From positions 27,626 to 91,625 of the forward strand of contig CADEEH010000002.1 of assembly GCA_902826305.1 (NCBI GenBank): a stretch of 64,000 nt of DNA, written 5' to 3'. The notes under the pieces were generated by a model. That model had not been told where the DNA came from, did not search any database, and saw only the letters and a program-made list of their open reading frames with translations. The position numbers and the translations under genes are program-made. The DNA is from an uncultured Burkholderiales bacterium (GTDB lineage Bacteria > Pseudomonadota > Gammaproteobacteria > Burkholderiales > Burkholderiaceae_E). This document shows, in pieces, positions 46,510 through 56,634 of this stretch (positions are counted from its first letter, which is position 1; the number at the start of each line of letters is the position of its first letter).

Positions 46510-48897
46510 CTACGTGCGGGTCACCTTGTCACCGAACGGCAGCTCGCGCAGCCGCTTGCCGGTCGCCGCGAAGATCGCGTTGGCCAGCGCCGGGGCGAAC
46601 GGCGGCACACCCGGTTCGCCGACACCGCTCGCGTGGACCGAGAACGGATGTTCGACGATATGGGTGTGCACGTTCTCCGGATACCGGCTGAAGCGGGCGA
46701 TCGGATAGGTGTCGAAGTTGCCTTCCTTGACCGCGCCCTTCTCGTAGGTGATGCCGGAATAGGCGGCCAGCGTCAGGCCCATCGTCGCCGCCCCTTCCAT
46801 CTGCGAACGCACCCGCTCCGGGTTGATGCAGAAGCCGCAGTCGACCGCGGTGTGCACTTCCGGAATCGTGATCGAGCCGTCGTCGCCGACTTTCACGCGG
46901 ACCACACTCGCCACGTAGGTGACGAAGCTGCGATGGGCGGCGATGCCCATGCCTTCACCCTTGGGCAGCTTCTTGCCCCAGCCCGAGCGCTGCGCGGCGA
47001 GTTCGATCACGTTGCGCAACCGACCGACGTCGTTGGGGAACTCGGCATACGGCTCGCCGTAGTTCCACAGGTCCTTCGGTATGTTGGCCGCGGCGAGGTC
47101 GATCTTGCGCGGCGGACCGAGCAGTTCGAGCAGCATCTCCTTCGGATCGCGACCGAGTTCGGCGGCGATCTCGGCGACGAACGACTGCACCGCGAATGCC
47201 CGCGGGATGTTCGACACCGACCGGAACCAGCCGATCCGCGTGTGCGAGATCGCCTGCCCGGCCTCGACCGACAGGTTCGGCACCGCGATCGGCGTGTCGA
47301 CCAGGCCCATGCCGGCTTCCAGCGCGCTGGTGTACCCGGGATCCTTGGTGAAGGTCGAGAAGATCGTCGGCGACACCGAGCGATGGCGCCAGCCGACCAC
47401 CTTGTTGTTGGCGCCGATCGCCGCTTCCATGTGTTCGACCGAGGTCGTGTGATAGAAGCCGTTCTTGATGTCGTCCTCGCGGGTCCACTGCAGCTTGACC
47501 GGCGCGCCGACCTCGCGCGAGACGATGGCCGCCTCGATCACGTAGTCGCACTTGGACTTGCGGCCGAAGCCCCCGCCCAGCAGCGTCACGTTGACCTTGA
47601 CGTCCGGTTCCTTGAGCTTGAGCGCCGCGGCGACATCCTGCCGCGTGCCGTACGGGCTCTGCACCGGCGCCCAGATCTCGCACTTGCCGTCCTTGACCGA
47701 CGCGACCGCCACCGGCGGCTCCATCATCGCGTGGATCATGTGCGGCTGGTAGTAGTCGGCCTTGATCACCTTGCGTGCGGTCGAGAAGGCCTTGTCCGCA
47801 TTGCCGGTCGCCCGCAGCACCTTGCCCGGCTGCGAGGCGGTCTTCATCATCTCCGCCTTGTAGGCGACCGTGTCGTAGACCGCATGCGGGCCGTCGTCCC
47901 ACTCGATCTTCAGCGCATCGCGACCCTTGATCGCCGCCCAGGTGCTGTTGGCCACCACCGCGATCCCGCCCAGCGGCGCGAACTTGGCCGGCGGCATCGA
48001 ACCCGGGATCTCGACGATCTTCTCGACACCCGGCACCTTCATCGTCTCGGAGGCATCGAACTTCTTCACCTTGCCGCCGACGACCGGAGGCCGTGCGACC
48101 ACCGCGTATTTCATCCCGTCGACCCGGATGTCGGCACCGTAGACCGCCTTGCCGACCGTGATGTCGAACAGGTCGTACGGCGTGACGTCCCCCTTGCCCA
48201 TGTAGCGGAACTGCGCATCGGTCTTGAACTTCAGCTTGTCGACCGAGGGTACCGGCAGCGCCATCGCCGCCTTGGACAGTTCGCCGTAGCCGACCTTGCG
48301 GCCGGTCTCGCGCGCACGCGGTCCGTTGCCGTCGAGCAGGTACACCGCGTGATTGCGCGCGCGCACCCGGCCGACGTCGACACCCCACTGCGTCGCGGCC
48401 GCCGACTCGAGCATCTGCCGCATCGCCGCGCCGCACTGGCGCATCGGCTGGAGGAAGTGGCGCAGGCTGCGCGAACCGTCGGTGTCCTGGTTGCCGTAGC
48501 GCGGCTCGTCGCCGGGCGCCTGCACCAGTTTCACATGCGACCAGTCGGCCTCCATCTCGTCGGCGAGCACCAGCGGCACGTTGGTGCGGGCGCCGGTGCC
48601 CATCTCCGAGCGATGGGTCATGATGCTGACGGTGCCGTCGGGGGCGATCGACACGAACACCTTCGGGTCGTTGACCGTCTTGTTCGGCATTGCCTCCGCG
48701 CCGGTCGGATACGGCGTGAACGCGTTCGCGGTGCGCGGCAGCGCGAACTGCACCGCGATCACCAGGCCGCCGCCCGCCCCCATCGCACCGACGAAACGAC
48801 GCCGGCTGACGTTGGCCAGGCGAACCTGACCGGCTTCGCCGGACGCGTCGGGCTGTGCCGGATTGCCGGCCAGTTGCGATTCGATCGAATGGATCAT
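46510..48897 (-). CDS. Tat-exported molybdopterin-binding subunit, isoquinoline-oxidoreductase/aldehyde oxidase type
   Basis: A 795-residue large subunit of the xanthine oxidase family (IorB-like, with duplicated aldehyde-oxidase domains). A twin-arginine motif SRRRFVG is at residues 31-37, so it is exported folded with its molybdenum cofactor. [10 protein letters not shown] binds the cofactor, and [17 protein letters not shown] near the C-terminus holds the catalytic Glu. Such enzymes hydroxylate aldehydes or N-heterocycles with water. Directly downstream of the matching 2Fe-2S subunit (16-bp gap) and a PQQ alcohol dehydrogenase, it most likely oxidises the aldehyde made by that enzyme. ATG at 48897 follows an AAAGGAGAA site. 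Confidence 0.9.
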   Translation of the reverse strand: MIHSIESQLAGNPAQPDASGEAGQVRLANVSRRRFVGAMGAGGGLVIAVQFALPRTANAFTPYPTGAEAMPNKTVNDPKVFVSIAPDGTVSIMTHRSEMGTGARTNVPLVLADEMEADWSHVKLVQAPGDEPRYGNQDTDGSRSLRHFLQPMRQCGAAMRQMLESAAATQWGVDVGRVRARNHAVYLLDGNGPRARETGRKVGYGELSKAAMALPVPSVDKLKFKTDAQFRYMGKGDVTPYDLFDITVGKAVYGADIRVDGMKYAVVARPPVVGGKVKKFDASETMKVPGVEKIVEIPGSMPPAKFAPLGGIAVVANSTWAAIKGRDALKIEWDDGPHAVYDTVAYKAEMMKTASQPGKVLRATGNADKAFSTARKVIKADYYQPHMIHAMMEPPVAVASVKDGKCEIWAPVQSPYGTRQDVAAALKLKEPDVKVNVTLLGGGFGRKSKCDYVIEAAIVSREVGAPVKLQWTREDDIKNGFYHTTSVEHMEAAIGANNKVVGWRHRSVSPTIFSTFTKDPGYTSALEAGMGLVDTPIAVPNLSVEAGQAISHTRIGWFRSVSNIPRAFAVQSFVAEIAAELGRDPKEMLLELLGPPRKIDLAAANIPKDLWNYGEPYAEFPNDVGRLRNVIELAAQRSGWGKKLPKGEGMGIAAHRSFVTYVASVVRVKVGDDGSITIPEVHTAVDCGFCINPERVRSQMEGAATMGLTLAAYSGITYEKGAVKEGNFDTYPIARFSRYPENVHTHIVEHPFSVHASGVGEPGVPPFAPALANAIFAATGKRLRELPFGDKVTRT

Positions 48898-48913
48898 CTG
48901 GTTCTCCTTTCGA

Positions 48914-49435
48914 TCAGGCCGCTTGGCCGGACGTGGTTTCACCCGCAACCCGGGTGCCGGTGTCGAGCGCCGCGTTCTTGCCGGCCTGCTCGGCGGCCGC
49001 GGATTTCACCGCGGCATGGATGCGCTGATAACAGCCGCAGCGACACAGGTTGCCCGACATCGCCTCGGTGATCTGCGCCTCGGTCGGCCTCGGGTTGTCG
49101 GCGATGAAGGCCGCGGCCTGCATGATCTGGCCAGCCTGGCAGAAGCCGCATTGCGGCACTGCGTGCTCACGCCACGCGCGCTGCGCCGGATGCATGCCCT
49201 GCGCATCGAGGCCCTCGATCGTCGTCAGCGACTTGCCGGCGGCCGACTGCAGGTTGACGATGCAGGCGCGTGCGGCCTTGCCGTCGAGATGGATGGTGCA
49301 GGCACCGCAGATGCCGGTACCGCAACCGTACTTGGTGCCGGTCAGCCCGAGCTCGTCGCGCAGCACCCACATCACCGGGGTGTCAGGCGACAAGCCGGAC
49401 TGCGCCGGCTTGCCGTTCACTTTGAATTCGATCAT
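48914..49435 (-). CDS. (2Fe-2S)2 small subunit of the molybdenum aldehyde oxidase
   Basis: A 173-residue IorA/CoxS-type protein. The plant-ferredoxin cluster is ligated by Cys38, Cys43, Cys46 and Cys58; the second cluster by Cys96, Cys99, Cys131 and Cys133 (QCGFCQAGQ and NLCRCGC). It passes electrons from the molybdenum centre. It has no signal peptide and is probably carried out with the Tat-tagged large subunit. About 35 extra C-terminal residues (AAAEQAGKNAALDT onward) extend beyond the typical end. Ribosome-binding site CGAGGAGT before ATG 49435; 22 bp from the PQQ gene. Confidence 0.93.
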   Translation of the reverse strand: MIEFKVNGKPAQSGLSPDTPVMWVLRDELGLTGTKYGCGTGICGACTIHLDGKAARACIVNLQSAAGKSLTTIEGLDAQGMHPAQRAWREHAVPQCGFCQAGQIMQAAAFIADNPRPTEAQITEAMSGNLCRCGCYQRIHAAVKSAAAEQAGKNAALDTGTRVAGETTSGQAA

Positions 49436-49457
49436 CTGGACTCCTCGGAATCGATGG

Positions 49458-51209
49458 TTATTTGCCGTTCTTGGGAACCTTGAACACCAGCAAGGTGCCG
49501 CCCTGGGGCACCACCACTTTACGGTCGGGCAGTATGTTGTTGATCGCTCCCTGCATCCGCTCGGCATCCACGCCCCAGCCCGCCTGCACCGCGATGTACT
49601 GCTCGCCCGCGACCTCGAACGACGACGGCACGCCGGTCACGCCCGACGGGGCGACGAACTCCCACAACACGGCGCCGGTCTTGGCGTTGAAAGCGCGGAA
49701 CTTGCGGTCGTTGGTACCGCCGGCGAAGACCAGGTTGCCACCGGTGGACATCAGCGGCGTCCACAGGAAGGTCTTGAACTTGTGGACCCAGGCGAGCTTG
49801 CCGGTCTTGACGTCCCACGCCTGCAGTTCACCGATCGTCTGCTTCGGATCCGGGACACGCAGGCTCCCGATGACACCGTCCAGCGGATAACCGATCCACA
49901 GGTCACCCGGCTTGTATTTCTCCTCGATCGCCTTGGGCAGCTCTGCGCACATGTTGTTGTTGGCCGGGATGTAGAACAGGCCGGACTCCGGGCTGTAGCT
50001 CTCCGGCACCCAGTCCTTGCCGCCCCACAGCGACGGGCAGTAGTGCGACTTGCCGTGGAACCCCGGAGTCTTCGTCGGATCGTAGGTCGGGCGTCCGGTC
50101 TTCGGATCGAGCGACTTGATCACGTTGTTGTGCACGTACGGCCAGGCGTTGACGTACTCGAGCTTGCCGCCGTTGCGGTTCAGCACCCACAGGTAGCCGT
50201 TGCGGCCCGCGCGGATCGCGCCCTTGATCTTCTTGCCCTTGTGCTCGGTGTCGATCAGCAGCGGCGCGCTGACCTCGTCCCAGTCCCAAGCGTCGTTCGG
50301 TGTGTACTGGTGATGGCCGGTGATCTTGCCGGTGTCGACGTCGAGCGCGATCGTCGACGTGGTGTACAGGTTGTCGCCCTTGCGCGGCTCGGGCGGCCAC
50401 GGCGACGGATTGCCGGTGCCCCAGTACGCGATGTTGACGGCGGGATCGTAGGTGCCGGTGATCCAGGGGCCGCCGCCGCCGGTCTTCCAGCTGTCACCTG
50501 GCCAGGTGTCGCCGCCGGGTTCGCCCGGCGCGGCCACCGTGTAGGTCTTCCAGGCCTGCTCGCCGGTCTCCGAATCGTGGGCCGCGACGTAGCCGCGCAC
50601 GCCGAATTCGCCGCCCGATACGCCGACCATGATCTTGCCCTTGGCCGCGAGCGGCGCGAGAGTCATGTAATAACCGGCCTTCCAGTCCCCGACCGGCTTG
50701 CTCCACAGCACCTTGCCGGACTTCGCATCGAGTGCGACCAGCATGCAGTCGACCGTGGCCATGTAGAGCTTGTCACCGTACAGCGCCACGCCGCGGTTGG
50801 TCGGGTGCAGCTGCATCAGCTCGCCCGGCAGCTCCTTCTTGTAGCGCCAGATCTCCTGCCCGGTCTTCGGATCGAGCGCGATGATCTGATTGCCCGGCGT
50901 GGTGATGTACATGTAGTCGCCGTTGACGATCGGCGGCGACTGGTGCCCCTCGAGCGCACCGGTGTTGAACGACCAGGCAAGCTGCATCTTGCCGACGTTC
51001 TTGTCGTTGATCTGCTTGAGCGGACTGTAGCCCCAGCCGTTGTAGGTGCCGCGGTACTGCAGCCAGTTCTGCGCCTCCGGTTTGACGAGCCGCTTGTCGG
51101 TGACAGGCGGGTAAAGCCTCTCCGCGTCGCCCTGCGCAAGCGCCGGCACCGCGATGGTTGCCATCGCCACAGCGACGGCCAGACTTGCTCGATTGCGAAT
51201 GACGTTCAT
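49458..51209 (-). CDS. PQQ-dependent alcohol dehydrogenase (second copy, lanthanide-type signature)
   Basis: A 583-residue periplasmic quinoprotein with a signal peptide ending near residue 25 (ALAQ). Propeller W-motifs recur (TGQEIWRY, SGKVLWSK, TGAVLWEF). The metal-site Glu201 lies in SGGEFGVRG; catalytic Asp309 and the extra Asp311 (WDWDEV) give the Asp-x-Asp pattern of lanthanide enzymes. The neighbouring-Cys disulphide of MxaF/ExaA is missing (HPTNRG). ATG 51209 follows a GAGGAGG site. In line with a Rieske gene before it and a molybdenum aldehyde oxidase after it, which suggests an alcohol whose aldehyde is handed to the next enzyme. Confidence 0.92.
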   Translation of the reverse strand: MNVIRNRASLAVAVAMATIAVPALAQGDAERLYPPVTDKRLVKPEAQNWLQYRGTYNGWGYSPLKQINDKNVGKMQLAWSFNTGALEGHQSPPIVNGDYMYITTPGNQIIALDPKTGQEIWRYKKELPGELMQLHPTNRGVALYGDKLYMATVDCMLVALDAKSGKVLWSKPVGDWKAGYYMTLAPLAAKGKIMVGVSGGEFGVRGYVAAHDSETGEQAWKTYTVAAPGEPGGDTWPGDSWKTGGGGPWITGTYDPAVNIAYWGTGNPSPWPPEPRKGDNLYTTSTIALDVDTGKITGHHQYTPNDAWDWDEVSAPLLIDTEHKGKKIKGAIRAGRNGYLWVLNRNGGKLEYVNAWPYVHNNVIKSLDPKTGRPTYDPTKTPGFHGKSHYCPSLWGGKDWVPESYSPESGLFYIPANNNMCAELPKAIEEKYKPGDLWIGYPLDGVIGSLRVPDPKQTIGELQAWDVKTGKLAWVHKFKTFLWTPLMSTGGNLVFAGGTNDRKFRAFNAKTGAVLWEFVAPSGVTGVPSSFEVAGEQYIAVQAGWGVDAERMQGAINNILPDRKVVVPQGGTLLVFKVPKNGK

Positions 51210-51276
51210 CTTGCCCTCCTCTTGGTTGTTCGGGATCGCGCGGTGCGCCTGCTTGGTCGACCGTCGCCTTTCTTTG

Positions 51277-51915
51277 TCAGCCGCCCGGCCCGGGCCGTTT
51301 GTCGAACGGTCCGGCCACGACCAGCACGCCACCTTCCTGCTTGAGCGGCAATCCGGCCAGCCGCGAGGTGGCGGGCCCGACGGCCACGGCCGCGCCTTCG
51401 AGCGGCTTGAACTGCGAGAAATGGCAGAAGCACAGCAGCGTCTGCTGCTCGGGTTTCCAGGCGCCGACGTCGCACGCCTGATGTGTGCAGACCGACGAGT
51501 AGCCGACCACGCCGTCGGCGGCGCGCGCGCGTGTCGGGGCATCCATCCTGGCCGGATCGAGCCGGATCAGCAGTACGCGGTTCAGGCGCGAGTCCTCGCG
51601 CGTCTTGCCCGCGGCCGGGTCGAACGGCCAGGCGATGATCTGTTTCGCGTCGACCTTGAAGTCGTCGATCTTCAGCGGCGTCTTGCCGTCACCGTCGGCG
51701 GCCACCAGCCGGTCGCCGGCCCGCGGGCCGGTATCGTCGTTGGCCGACACGGTCAAAGGCAGCAGGCCGCAGGAGCCGGCGGCGGCACCGGCCAGCATGC
51801 GCAGCGAACCGCGACGACCCGCACAGGGAGTGTCGGACGGATCGACCGGGATCAGGGAACGTTCATCGCCGGCAACGGTCGGCGTGGGGCAGCGGGTCGA
51901 AGCCCGTTGTCTCAT
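51277..51915 (-). CDS. Exported Rieske [2Fe-2S] protein
   Basis: A 212-residue Rieske protein. Cluster ligands are Cys143 and His145 (CTHQAC) and Cys162 and His165 (CFCH); Cys148 and Cys164 can form the disulphide of bc1-type high-potential Rieske domains. An N-terminal RR-containing hydrophobic segment (AGRRGSLRMLAGAAAGSC, about 32-49) looks like a Tat signal or anchor. ATG 51915 is preferred because GAGGAG lies 8 nt upstream; the ATG at 51921 would be too close. First gene of the PQQ/aldehyde-oxidase operon, so it probably receives electrons from one or both enzymes. A fused oxygenase role is excluded by size. Confidence 0.85.
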   Translation of the reverse strand: MRQRASTRCPTPTVAGDERSLIPVDPSDTPCAGRRGSLRMLAGAAAGSCGLLPLTVSANDDTGPRAGDRLVAADGDGKTPLKIDDFKVDAKQIIAWPFDPAAGKTREDSRLNRVLLIRLDPARMDAPTRARAADGVVGYSSVCTHQACDVGAWKPEQQTLLCFCHFSQFKPLEGAAVAVGPATSRLAGLPLKQEGGVLVVAGPFDKRPGPGG

Positions 51916-51993
51916 CGGCATGTCTCCTCACTTCTCCTGCTGGCGTCGCCTTCCGCAGCCGATGCGGGGCTCGTCCTGTGGGACGGTGGCGAT

Positions 51994-52009
51994 TGCATCA
52001 TCCGTACCA
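51994..52009 (-). promoter_or_regulatory. Sigma-54 (-24/-12) promoter for the Rieske/PQQ operon
   Basis: Minus-strand TGGTACGGATGATGCA keeps the invariant GG and GC dinucleotides with exact RpoN spacing (consensus TGGCACG-N4-TTGCW; two mismatches). It lies about 80 bp before the Rieske start and is opposite a divergent sigma-54 activator gene. Confidence 0.72.
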
Positions 52010-52133
52010 GTTGCCGCTGCTGCGCCGCGGGATCGACACGCGTCTTCGCGCAACCCGCGGTTTTGGATGAAGAATCCGCGTGCACCGTGGGGACTATTGA
52101 CATGTGCCGATTGGTGGCGTCCCAGTCCCGATC

Positions 52134-52149
52134 CGTCCCGAATGGGACG
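52134..52149. promoter_or_regulatory. Palindrome, candidate enhancer site
   Basis: CGTCCC-GAAT-GGGACG is a perfect 6-bp-arm palindrome about 125-140 bp upstream of the -24/-12 promoter. Just downstream (52150-52185) GAGAC-type motifs recur (TCTCAACGAGA, GAGACGTCTT). Any of these could be the activator's binding site; I cannot say which. The remainder of this 440-bp divergent region shows no gene. Confidence 0.45.
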
Positions 52150-52355
52150 AAACATCTCAACGAGACATCGATGAGACGTCTTCTAATCGTTCCGGATTCG
52201 CAATACACTCGGACCCAGCCGCCACCAGAGCGGCATTCCGCGGCCGGCAACGCGTCCAGGGATCGCGCAGACCGCCGGCACAACGAAGTCCTCCGGGGAC
52301 GCGCCGCATCGTCCGATGTGGTCCGTATCGTCGAAACGTGCGAGAGGAGCTGCCG

Positions 52356-54440
52356 ATGGCGTCACCCGCCGGCCCGTCCGCGGTCGACACGCACGTTCGC
52401 AACGTGCTGTCGACGATTCATCGCACCCCGGGCGACGCCCAGGGTGTCGAGCCGCAGGCCGACTGGATCGCGCAGTCCTGGCAACGATCGGTAGAACGGT
52501 ATCGGCTCGATCCGGCAGGTCGCCGCCAGCGCCGCGTGGTCGAGGCTGCCGGCATCCGCGAGGCCGCCGACCGTGTCGATGCACTGCTCGATCTCGCCGG
52601 GCCCGACCTGGATGCGTTGTACCACCAGGTCTCGCTGGCCAACTACTGCCTGCTGCTGGCCGATGCCGACGGCCTGACGCTCGATCTGCGCAACCGGCAC
52701 GAACTCGACGACATCTTCCGCCAGGCCGAGGTGCGTGTCGGCACCTGCTGGTCCGAGGAACTCGAAGGCACCTGTGGCATCGGCTCGGCACTGTTCGAGC
52801 GGCGGCCGGTGCTGGTACATCGCAACGACCACTTTCGCGCCGACAACACCGCCCTCAGCTGCAGCGCGGCACCGATCATCGGCCCGAACGACGAACTGCT
52901 GGCGGTGCTCGACGCCTCGGCGTTGTATTCGCCGTATTCGCGCGACAGCCAGGCACTGGTGTTCAACATGGTCGCCGAGCGCGCACGGCTGATCGAGAAC
53001 CGGTATGCGGACCATCAGTTCCGTGACTACTGGCGGCTCACGTTGCGTGCACGCCTGCACACTCCGTCACTGCATGCCGACTGGATGATCGCGCTCGACG
53101 ACGCCGGTCGCATCGTCGGCGGCGACCGACGCGGTCGCGAGCGGCTGGCATCGATCCGCCGGGCGCTGGCACCAGCCGCCGAGGCATCGACCGCCCCGTT
53201 GTCACTCGACCAGGTGTTCGGGCTGAACATCGACACACTGATCGCTGCGGCCGCCGACCAGCTCGGCGTGGCACTCAGCCTGCGTGCGGTCGATTCCGAC
53301 AATCCGGTCTACGGTCTGCTGAAAGCGCCGTCGCGCGGGCGACCGCTGCAGGCGTCGACCCTGCCACCGGTCAGATCAGCGGCGCCCGACAGCGGCTCGG
53401 TCGCGATCCGCCCGATGCCCGCCGCCGATCCGCTGCCTTCGCCGCAGACACCCGCGGACCTGGAGCTGTCCGACCCGCGGATGGGAACGGTGTTCGAGCA
53501 GGCCGCCCGGATGCTCGAGCGGCAGGTGCCGATCGTGCTGCAGGGTGAGACCGGCAGCGGCAAGGAAGCCCTTGCCCGCGCCCTGCATGCAACCGGTCCG
53601 CGAGCCGCACAACCGTTCGTCGCGATCAATTGTGCAGCGATCCCCGACGGGCTGATCGAAAGTGAACTGTTCGGTTATCACGCCGGTGCGTTCACCGGCG
53701 CGCGCAGTCGCGGGACCCGCGGGCTGATCCGCCAGGCCGATCGCGGGACGTTGTTCCTCGACGAGATCGGCGACATGCCGCTGCCGCTGCAAAGCCGGCT
53801 GCTGCGTGTGCTGGCCGAACGCGAAGTGCTGCCGCTGGGTGCGAGTGCGCCAGTGCCGGTCGACCTGTCGGTGATCTGTGCCAGCCACCAGGACCTGCCG
53901 GAACTGGTCGCCCAGGGGCGCTTTCGCGAGGACCTCTACTTCAGGATCGCGGCGGCCGTGTTCCGCCTGCCGCCGTTGCGCGCCCGATCCGACCTGCGGG
54001 CGCTGATCGAGCGCCTGCTCGCCGTCGAGGCGGCGTCACTCGAGGCGAAGCCGCCGCGGCTGACGGCGCAGGCGATGCAGGCGCTGATGCGCCACCCGTG
54101 GCCGGGCAACGTGCGCCAGCTGCGCAACGTGCTGCGTTTCGCGGCCGCACTCGCCAGCAACGGCCAGATCGACGTCGACCAGCTTCCCGAGGACATCGCG
54201 CTGGCCACCGCGACCCCGGAGACGGTGCACACGCCGCCGGCCGGTGCCGTCTTCGGCACCGATCGCCCGGCACCGGTCACCCGCACGCCGCGATCGATCG
54301 CACGCGGCGAGATCGTCGAGGCGCTCGAACGCAGCGGCTTCAGCGCGACACGTGCCGCGCGGGCACTCGGCATCCCGCGCTCGACGTTCTACCGCCGGCT
54401 GAATGAACTGGGGATCGATCCGCCGCGGCGCCCGGGCTGA
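52356..54440 (+). CDS. Sigma-54-dependent activator, AcoR-like (second copy)
   Basis: A 694-residue enhancer-binding protein. GAF-type sensor with GTCGIGSAL (138-146); Walker A GETGSGKE (397-404); canonical sigma-54 contact loop GAFTGA (444-449); Walker [12 protein letters not shown]; Fis-type HTH at the end (FSATRAARALGIPRSTFYRRLNELG). The start ATG 52356 has an AGAGGAG site; the frame is open back to 52104 but lacks support. Divergent from the Rieske/PQQ/aldehyde-oxidase operon, whose promoter is of the -24/-12 type, so it is almost certainly its activator. Paralogous in layout to the regulator at 3968. Confidence 0.9.
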   Translation: MASPAGPSAVDTHVRNVLSTIHRTPGDAQGVEPQADWIAQSWQRSVERYRLDPAGRRQRRVVEAAGIREAADRVDALLDLAGPDLDALYHQVSLANYCLLLADADGLTLDLRNRHELDDIFRQAEVRVGTCWSEELEGTCGIGSALFERRPVLVHRNDHFRADNTALSCSAAPIIGPNDELLAVLDASALYSPYSRDSQALVFNMVAERARLIENRYADHQFRDYWRLTLRARLHTPSLHADWMIALDDAGRIVGGDRRGRERLASIRRALAPAAEASTAPLSLDQVFGLNIDTLIAAAADQLGVALSLRAVDSDNPVYGLLKAPSRGRPLQASTLPPVRSAAPDSGSVAIRPMPAADPLPSPQTPADLELSDPRMGTVFEQAARMLERQVPIVLQGETGSGKEALARALHATGPRAAQPFVAINCAAIPDGLIESELFGYHAGAFTGARSRGTRGLIRQADRGTLFLDEIGDMPLPLQSRLLRVLAEREVLPLGASAPVPVDLSVICASHQDLPELVAQGRFREDLYFRIAAAVFRLPPLRARSDLRALIERLLAVEAASLEAKPPRLTAQAMQALMRHPWPGNVRQLRNVLRFAAALASNGQIDVDQLPEDIALATATPETVHTPPAGAVFGTDRPAPVTRTPRSIARGEIVEALERSGFSATRAARALGIPRSTFYRRLNELGIDPPRRPG

Positions 54441-54456
54441 ATCGGCGACGAAGGCC

Positions 54457-55407
54457 TCAGTGCGACGCGGTCGGCGCCGGTGCGCCGCGCAGTCGCCTGA
54501 TCCCGGTGACCACTGCGAGCACGATCCCGCCGGCGACGATGCCGACCAGCAGGTTGGCGAGTAGCGGGCCGATCGCTCCGATCACCGTGGCAATCGACGG
54601 CGCGGCGGCGGCCAGCCCCTCGATCAGGTGTTCGATCGCATGGTGCAGGGCCGGCACGCCGTGGGTCAGGATGCCGCCGCCGACGAGGAACATCGCCGCG
54701 GTGCCCGCGATCGACAGCCCTTTCATCAGCCAGGGCGCGACGCGCAGGATGCCGGCACCGATCGCCCGGCCCGCACCGCCGCCGGTTCGCACCAGGTGCA
54801 GGCCGAGGTCGTCCAGCTTGACGATCCCCGCGACCAGCCCGTAGACACCGATCGTCATCAGCACCGCCACCACGACCAGCACCGAGGCCTGCGTGGTGAA
54901 CGGGGCGCCGGCGACCGTGCCCAGCGTGATCGCGATGATCTCCGCCGACAGGATGAAGTCGGTACGTACCGCGCCCTTGATCTTGTCCTTCTCGAGCGCG
55001 ACCCGGTCGAGCGCCGGGTTGGTGATCGCGCGTGCCAGCTCCTCGCGATGTGCACGATCCTCTTCGCGACTGTGCAGCAAGCGGTGCGCCACCTTCTCGA
55101 AACCCTCGTAGCACAGGAACGCACCGCCGATCATCAGCAGCGGCGTCACCAGCCACGGCGCGATCGCGCTGATCGCCAAAGCAAGCGGGACCAGGATCGC
55201 CTTGTTGATCGCCGAGCCGCGCGCGACCGCGAGCACCACCGGCAGCTCGCGATCGGCAGAGACGCCGGTCACCTGCTGTGCATTGAGTGCCAGGTCGTCA
55301 CCGAGCACCCCGGCCGTCTTCTTCGCGGCGACCTTGGTCAACACCGACACGTCGTCGAGCACGGACGCGATGTCGTCGATCAGGGCGAGCAGGCTGCTGG
55401 CGGCCAT
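54457..55407 (-). CDS. DUF808 family membrane protein (YedI-like)
   Basis: A 316-residue inner-membrane protein of the DUF808 family. The soluble N-terminal signature [48 protein letters not shown] and [22 protein letters not shown] are diagnostic, followed by [24 protein letters not shown] and several helices. Function not known to me. It converges with the activator gene 16 bp away. Confidence 0.92.
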   Translation of the reverse strand: MAASSLLALIDDIASVLDDVSVLTKVAAKKTAGVLGDDLALNAQQVTGVSADRELPVVLAVARGSAINKAILVPLALAISAIAPWLVTPLLMIGGAFLCYEGFEKVAHRLLHSREEDRAHREELARAITNPALDRVALEKDKIKGAVRTDFILSAEIIAITLGTVAGAPFTTQASVLVVVAVLMTIGVYGLVAGIVKLDDLGLHLVRTGGGAGRAIGAGILRVAPWLMKGLSIAGTAAMFLVGGGILTHGVPALHHAIEHLIEGLAAAAPSIATVIGAIGPLLANLLVGIVAGGIVLAVVTGIRRLRGAPAPTASH

Positions 55408-55736
55408 GGGGGCGAGGATCCGATGGGCGACGCCCGGCAAGCAGGCGTCGCGTGACCGTCGATCGAAGGACAGGACCCGTGTCCTGCTCGCGGTAACCGA
55501 CGAGACAGGACAGTAGCAGACCGACATGTCCCGGGTGCGCGAAGCCCCTGGACGGCGCGGCCCCGATCGCCGCCTGCCGGCGACGATCGACACCGATGCT
55601 GCCGATCTGTCGTGTGCACGCGACTGGGGCCGCGACCACCTGGCCGCCGGCACCCGCGAATCGACCGCCGACGCCGGCACGAGGCGCCGACGATCGCGGC
55701 CGGACCTACGCTGTTGGTGGCCCCACCCGCTGCATC
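55408..55736. other. Divergent intergenic region
   Basis: A 329-bp gap between the DUF808 gene and the membrane-protein gene at 55737. It must contain both promoters, but I see no clear -35/-10 pair, repeat or hairpin with a T-run. Open frames extending upstream of 55737 are Arg/Pro-rich and look like noise. Confidence 0.4.
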
Positions 55737-56618
55737 ATGCCCGACTCCGCCACCGACCCGTCCGTGCGCTCGCCCCTGGAGCGCGCGGTTTCGATCGCCC
55801 GCCGCTCGATGTTCGTCGCCGACCTCCCGGTCGGCGACGGTCGACGGCGGCTGTTCGAGCGCACGATCGTCGATGCCCTCAACGACGGCATCGCCGATGC
55901 CGGCATCGAGGCAGCCGACCTGGCGATGTCGGAGCTGACCGAGGCGGAAGCCCGGCGCAGGCGCGCGCGCCATCGCTGGATGGCGCGAGTGATGCTCGCC
56001 GGCAGCATCTCGCTGCTGACGCCGAGCGCCGCATGGCTGATGAGCTGGCTGCTCGGCATGTCGAGCAACACCCGCAACGTGATCCGCCACATGGTCGCCC
56101 CGCAGGCGTTGCCGTCCCGGTTCGACGGCACCAGTGTCGCGATCGTGCTCGCCGCGGCCGCCGGCGTATTCCTGTACCTGATGAGCAAACACCAGCGTCG
56201 GGCCGAACGGTTCGTGACGCCGCTCGAGGAACTGCCCGAAGCCGCCGCCGCGCTCGGCCAGGCCTACTGCAGCCGGCTCGCCCGGCAGTACGTCGCGCGC
56301 GCATTCAGCACCCGCGGGGCGTTGTACGGCGTCGATGCGTGGGCGATCGACCACCTGTTCGCCGCCGAGGAACGACGCAACGGCGGCGCGGGTGCCGCCC
56401 ATGCCGCCGACGAGTTGCGCGAGATCCAGCCGCTGGACGACCTGTCGCCGGTGACGGTGATGACCGCCCAGGTGCTCGACGAGGATCGTGAACGCGCGCG
56501 CGCAGCGGGCGCCTCCTCGGAGGATGCAACGACGGTGGCGATGCCGACGTCTGACCCCGCCGACACCACCGCCGCGGCCGGCGAGCCGTCGCCGGACGAC
56601 CACGCCGTCGCGCGTTAG
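55737..56618 (+). CDS. Membrane protein of unknown function
   Basis: A 293-residue protein. Two hydrophobic helices (VMLAGSISLLTPSAAWLMSWLLGM and VAIVLAAAAGVFLYLM) lie in the middle, preceded by a charged helical region (about 1-85) and followed by a cytoplasmic-type domain and an acidic Thr/Ala-rich tail. Start ATG 55737 chosen because upstream codons are non-coding in character. I do not recognise the family. It ends 16 bp from the convergent hydroxyacid dehydrogenase gene. Confidence 0.65.
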   Translation: MPDSATDPSVRSPLERAVSIARRSMFVADLPVGDGRRRLFERTIVDALNDGIADAGIEAADLAMSELTEAEARRRRARHRWMARVMLAGSISLLTPSAAWLMSWLLGMSSNTRNVIRHMVAPQALPSRFDGTSVAIVLAAAAGVFLYLMSKHQRRAERFVTPLEELPEAAAALGQAYCSRLARQYVARAFSTRGALYGVDAWAIDHLFAAEERRNGGAGAAHAADELREIQPLDDLSPVTVMTAQVLDEDRERARAAGASSEDATTVAMPTSDPADTTAAAGEPSPDDHAVAR

Positions 56619-56634
56619 CCGGTCGGCGAGTACG

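Noticed and set aside
52104..52355. Longer N-terminus for the second activator
   Set aside because: The added 84 codons lack family resemblance and cover the probable regulatory palindrome; ATG 52356 has a good ribosome-binding site.
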